From the NCBI GenBank assembly GCA_028023455.1, contig JAQFVV010012575.1:988517-1052516 (forward strand): a DNA stretch of 64,000 nucleotides. Direction: 5' to 3'. The position numbers were made by a program, and so were the translations under genes. Numbering within the stretch: position 1 is the stretch's first letter; every line of letters starts with the position of its first letter. Shown one piece after another: positions 60,173-64,000 of the stretch. The DNA comes from Epiperipatus broadwayi. Lineage: Eukaryota > Onychophora > Udeonychophora > Euonychophora > Peripatidae. The notes below the pieces were generated by a model, which ran no database searches, was not told the origin of the DNA, and was given only the letters and a program-made list of their open reading frames with translations.

Positions 60173-63001
60173 ATGATGACTTTTTATTTAGGTACTTACA
60201 ACTGCAGATCACTTTCAAGTGAAGGAAGATTGCAAGAATTAGAAGAAGAACTGTCTTATATTAAATGGGACATTATTGGACTTTGTGAAGTTAGAAGAAA
60301 AGGAGAAGAAACAATTGATTTAAAAAGTGGACATATACTCTATTATAAAGGTACACATATTGGAAATACAAGTGGAGTAGGATTCATTATAAATAAAAAG
60401 TGGAAGAACAATATTGTGGAGATTGATGGTGTATCGGACAGAGTGGCAAGATTAGTTATACAACTTAATAGCAGATATCAAATGCAGATAATTCAGGTTT
60501 ATGCCCCAACAAGTTCTCATAGTGATGAAGTAGTAGAAGATTTTTATATGGATGTACAAAAGGCTTTTGATCAGAGTAAACAACATTTTAAAATTGTTAT
60601 GGGAGACTTTAATGCTAGAATTGGTAGACAAATGAAAGATGAAATTGCTGTAGGTAATTTTGGTTATGGTAATAGAAATGAGAGAGGACATAGACTTGTG
60701 GAGTTTGCAGAAAAAGAAAAACTTTATATTATGAATTCATTTTTTGAGAAAAATGTTAAAAGGAAATGGACATGGAAGCATCCAAATGAAGGTACAGCAG
60801 AATTGGATTATATTTTGACTAACAGAAAATACATATTTCAAGATTGTAATGTTCTTAATAAATTTAACACAGGAAGTGATCATCGATTAGTAAGGTGTAA
60901 GTTACGTGTTAATGTAAAACTAGAGAGACAAAAATTATTAAAAAAAACAATATTTACAGTTGATATTCCTAATCTTCAGAAACATTCTAATGAATTTAAA
61001 TTAGAACTTACAAATAGGTTTCAAGTGTTAGGAGATTTTGAACATGATACAGATTTGAATGAAATTAATATGAAAATAACTGATACACTTTTAAAAACTG
61101 CAACAAACATAGCTGGTAGAAAAAAGCAGCAATTGACGAATAAAATTTCTACTGAGACAAGAGAATTTATGAAGAAAAGAAGGAATATGAAGATATACAA
61201 AAATGATGTATTAAAAAGAATTGAATATCTCGAATTTTGTAAAATGGTACGGAAAAGAGTTGAAAATGATATAAGAAAGTATAACTGTGAAATAGCAAGG
61301 AAAGCTGTAGAAGAAAATAAAAGTCTCAAAAATGTTAAACAACATTTTGGTATTGGTAGGAAATTTATATCTGCAATAAGAAAAAAAGATGGAATTATTA
61401 CTAAAAAGAGAGATGACATCATGAAATTGGTAGAAGATTTTTATCAAGAATTATATAGTAATAAAGAACAAGTACCTCTTATATCTATTACATCTTCCGA
61501 ATTGCCCAGAATTTTAAATGAAGAAGTGAGACATGCAATTAAGTGTATGAAGAAAGGAAAGGCTCCAGGAAATGATGGAGTTATAATTGATATATTAAAA
61601 GAAGCAGGTGAAGAAATAGAAACAATTTTAGCAAAGTTATATACCAAATGTCTAAATGATAAAGATGTACCAGACGATTGGAAGAATGAAGTAATAATAT
61701 TAATATTTAAAAAAGGTGATAAAGAAGATATTAGAAATTACAGACCTATCAGCCTTTTATCAGTTTTATATAAAATTTTTACCAAGATAATTACAACTCG
61801 TCTACAGAGAACTTTGGATTTCCACCAACCAAGAGAACAAGCTGGATTTAAAAGTGGTTTTAGTACAATAGATCGTATCCAGGTATTGAGAGAAGTCATA
61901 GAAAGGACAAACGAATATGAGTTGTCATTATGTTTTGGATTTGTAGATTATGAAAAGGCATTCGATTCTATACACATTTCTTTAGTGATTAAAGCATTGG
62001 ATCATCAAGTATAGATCCAGGATATTGTCATATTTTAAAGAATATTTATAAAAATGCAACAGCAACAATTAGATTACATAATGATACTGGAAAAATCAAC
62101 ATTGAGAAAGGTGTAAGACAAGGTGACTCCATATCTCCAAAACTCTTTACAGCAGTGCTGCAAGAAGTATTTTGTGGATTAAAATGGGAAACTAAAGGAG
62201 TGAAAGTAAATGGAGAGTATTTAAGTCATTTAGATTTCGCAGATGATGTAGTTGTTTTTGCAAATAATGCTTCAGAGCTGCAGGAAATGTTGCAGGAGTT
62301 AGCAGATGAAAGTAGAAAAGTAGGACTAAAGATAAATGTTAAAAAGACTAAAGTAATGTTTAATCGATTTGCTCAAAATATGAAAACAAAGATTGATTAT
62401 GAAGAATTAGAAGAAGTTAACAGTTACAAATACCTTGGTCAGATTATTAATACAGATGGAAACATAATGGAGGAAATTAATCATAGAATTAAACTTGGTT
62501 GGAGTGCTTTTGGTAGAAATAACTTGATACTAAAAGGAAATATGCCTATGTGTTTGAAAAGGATGGTTTTTAACAAATGTGTTTTACCAGTTCTTACTTA
62601 TGGATCTGAGACTTGGACATTTAATGGAAGAGCAATACAGAGACTTCAGACCACTCAAAGGAGTATGGAGAGATGTATGTTGGGAGTAACAAAGAAGAGA
62701 TCGAAAACGCAATGTATGGGTAAGACAACAAACAGGTGTTATTGACCTTATTGAAAAAATTAAAAGATTGAAATGGAGTTGGGCTGGACATATTGCTAGA
62801 AGAGATGATAATAGATGGACAATTGAAATTTTAAACTGGATTCCAAGAGATTGTAAAAGACCCAGAAAGAGACCACATGTGAGATGGGTGGATGAAATAA
62901 GAAAATGTGCAGGAGTGTTGTGGAGAAGAGAAGCTAAAGATCGGAGAAGATGGATTAAACTTGGAGAGACCTTCATCCTGCAGTGGATTGATAATGGTTG
63001 A
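60173..63001 (+). pseudogene. RTE LINE endonuclease-reverse transcriptase, two frameshifts
   Basis: The frame is open from 59981, but homology begins at the MM at 60173 (residue 65), so I take that start. Numbering from 59981, the endonuclease has N74, E103, Y174 (QVYAPTSSH), D209/N211 (MGDFNAR), D276 and SDH at 299-301, the full catalytic set. RT motifs follow: GKAPGNDGV, NYRPISLLS, EQAGF and FVDYEKAFD (D656). A frameshift at about 62003 moves to the frame holding KGVRQGDSISP and FADD (about 62235). A second shift at about 62693 moves to the tail frame ending at 63001 (WVRQQTGV, WAGHIARRDDNRW, RW-DEIRK). No other stop occurs. The protein nicks target DNA and copies the element RNA. Endonuclease and RT catalytic residues all survive, so it was active not long ago. 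Confidence 0.9.
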
Positions 63002-63020
63002 TGATGATGATGATGATTTT
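62998..63020 (+). repeat. (GAT)n tail of the RTE LINE
   Basis: About seven GAT/ATG units immediately follow the stop codon region; this is the LINE 3' end. Confidence 0.85.
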
Positions 63021-64000
63021 TAGGTTCTACTTAATCTGCCCTGAGGATAATCAATGCATTTTGTTGGTTTTTAATTAAAGAATGCTGCCGTTCTATTGTT
63101 TACATTTTACGTTTACTAATTACATTTTGGGGAATTTTTCTTTAATTAATCTATTATCTATCACTGACCGATGCTTTTAAATTTCAAAAACAAAAAGGGA
63201 ACATAAGATTATTTTAACTTTTAATTAAATATTACATCAGATATTTTTAGAATTATTATTAAATGAAATTTAAACAAAGCAATAAATACGAACTTTATAA
63301 TCCAAAATAAATGATTAAAATTATACAAAATTATATAACTAAAAGAAATCTAAATTATATTATTTTATCCCTATTTATTGCGTTTAATTTGAGATCGAAA
63401 TGTGTGCGTGTTTATGCTGAATTCTACATATATTTATACATTTTTAATATTGTTACACACACAATTCGATATCAAAAAGTTTAAATTTGGACGGGATAGA
63501 CCAGTCAGTGAATGACGACAGAAAAAGGTGAAACTTAAGATTCGAATACGAATCTTACTGTTTCAATATAGATACCCTAAATATAATATAATGAGCTTGC
63601 TATAGTTCTAAACAAGCTTTTTTGATAAATACCGCAAGAGAAAGCATTTAAAATATCTATCTAAAATAATGCTATCCCCTCGCTGGTTTCGAACTAAAGC
63701 TAATGGTTGGTCATCAGTGAGACGCTAAGACATTCAGACACTAGATCTAAAATACAAACTCAAAACCAGCATTTATCTAATACTTAACTATTAAGTAGAA
63801 AATCTGAAATTTTCAGACACCTATATATGTCTTCAAATCCAGCTATCTAACTTAAATAACCATGTGGGACTGAACAAAATTCAGATACACCATATATTAA
63901 TAGTTTTAGCAATATAAGATCGCCAAAGCCTTAAAAGCCAAACTATAATAATAAGGTAACCCAAGTCATACATTTAGTGACTTAATTAGCTTATATTTAT
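63021..64000. other. Gene-free right edge with a hairpin and a tRNA-like relic
   Basis: No coding sequence. TAAGATTCG-AATA-CGAATCTTA at about 63537-63558 is a perfect short hairpin. A minus-strand tRNA-like relic is at 63672-63740. Confidence 0.5.
63672..63740 (-). repeat. Weak tRNA-like relic
   Basis: On the minus strand TCTTAGCGTCTCACTGATG (A-box-like) is followed by TAGTTCGAAACC (B-box) and GAGGGGATAG. The acceptor stem was not found. Probably a SINE head. Confidence 0.4.

Larger units (their letters stand above)
59861..63020 (+). mobile_element. RTE-type non-LTR retrotransposon, nearly intact
   Basis: A GC-richer leader (about 59861-60170) is followed by one long ORF with an AP-endonuclease-like domain, RT and the RTE-type C-terminal tail. 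It ends in a GAT-repeat tail (GGTTGATGATGATGATGATG). Short trinucleotide tails instead of poly-A are characteristic of RTE elements. Other fragments of the family are at 3018, 42385 and 56225. The 5' end is not marked by a visible target duplication. Confidence 0.88.

Overview
The window looks like transposon-rich, intron-scale intergenic DNA from an animal, most likely an invertebrate. It is very A+T-rich and has long microsatellites of (ATT)n and (GATA)n. It carries four retroelement classes: Ty3/gypsy LTR elements, an RTE-type LINE, an L1/Tx1-like LINE tail and a Penelope-like reverse transcriptase. It also holds hAT-like and foldback DNA elements, tRNA-derived SINE heads, and a decayed intronless copy of a Golgi apparatus protein 1 (GLG1/ESL-1) type gene. 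I cannot fix the phylum from sequence alone; an arthropod is plausible. There are no bacterial or viral-genome features. Only one unbroken, host-like protein gene is supported: a secreted 12-cysteine protein at 35732-36463.

Layout. 1-1739 (minus) is an old, frameshifted Ty3/gypsy gag-pol, followed by a low-copy repeat (2131-4185) whose second copy lies 53 kb away (55398-57203). 4865-13077 (minus) is a tandem Ty3/gypsy array: LTR - internal I - shared LTR - internal II (5'-truncated). Both internals share the same lesions and also carry different lost catalytic residues. A diverged short foldback element abuts the truncation. 13.2-16.6 kb is gene-free, with a CCAAT/CRE/E2F-like cluster near 15.7-15.9 kb. 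16599-17986 is a candidate solo LTR in a (TA)n tract.

18.0-26.2 kb holds two direct repeats of about 2.4 kb, starting TGTAAC, around a decayed coiled-coil coding region; this may be a non-autonomous LTR element with very long LTRs. The right copy contains a 734-bp insertion, absent from the left copy, built of four 119-bp direct repeats plus one inverted copy within a larger inverted repeat and bounded by a 13-bp direct repeat.

27.2-28.7 kb has a tRNA-Gly-like head with a huge (TAA)n tail and a Penelope-like RT remnant. 31.8-33.1 kb is the GLG1-like retropseudogene, and 35.7-36.5 kb the secreted protein gene. 37.65-42.16 kb is a nested inverted-repeat element with internal degenerate satellite, a foldback element and an inserted LINE tail. 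45948-46701 is a hAT-type element with near-perfect 8-bp target duplication. Further right are candidate LTRs (46.9-47.8, 58.0-59.1 kb), SINE heads, two foldback MITEs (50.55, 52.43 kb) and microsatellites. An RTE LINE (about 59.9-63.02 kb, plus strand) has both catalytic domains and only two frameshifts.

The features do not form a pathway. The story is one of nested insertion and decay around one small secreted-protein gene. All family assignments rest on motifs read by eye; no database search was possible.
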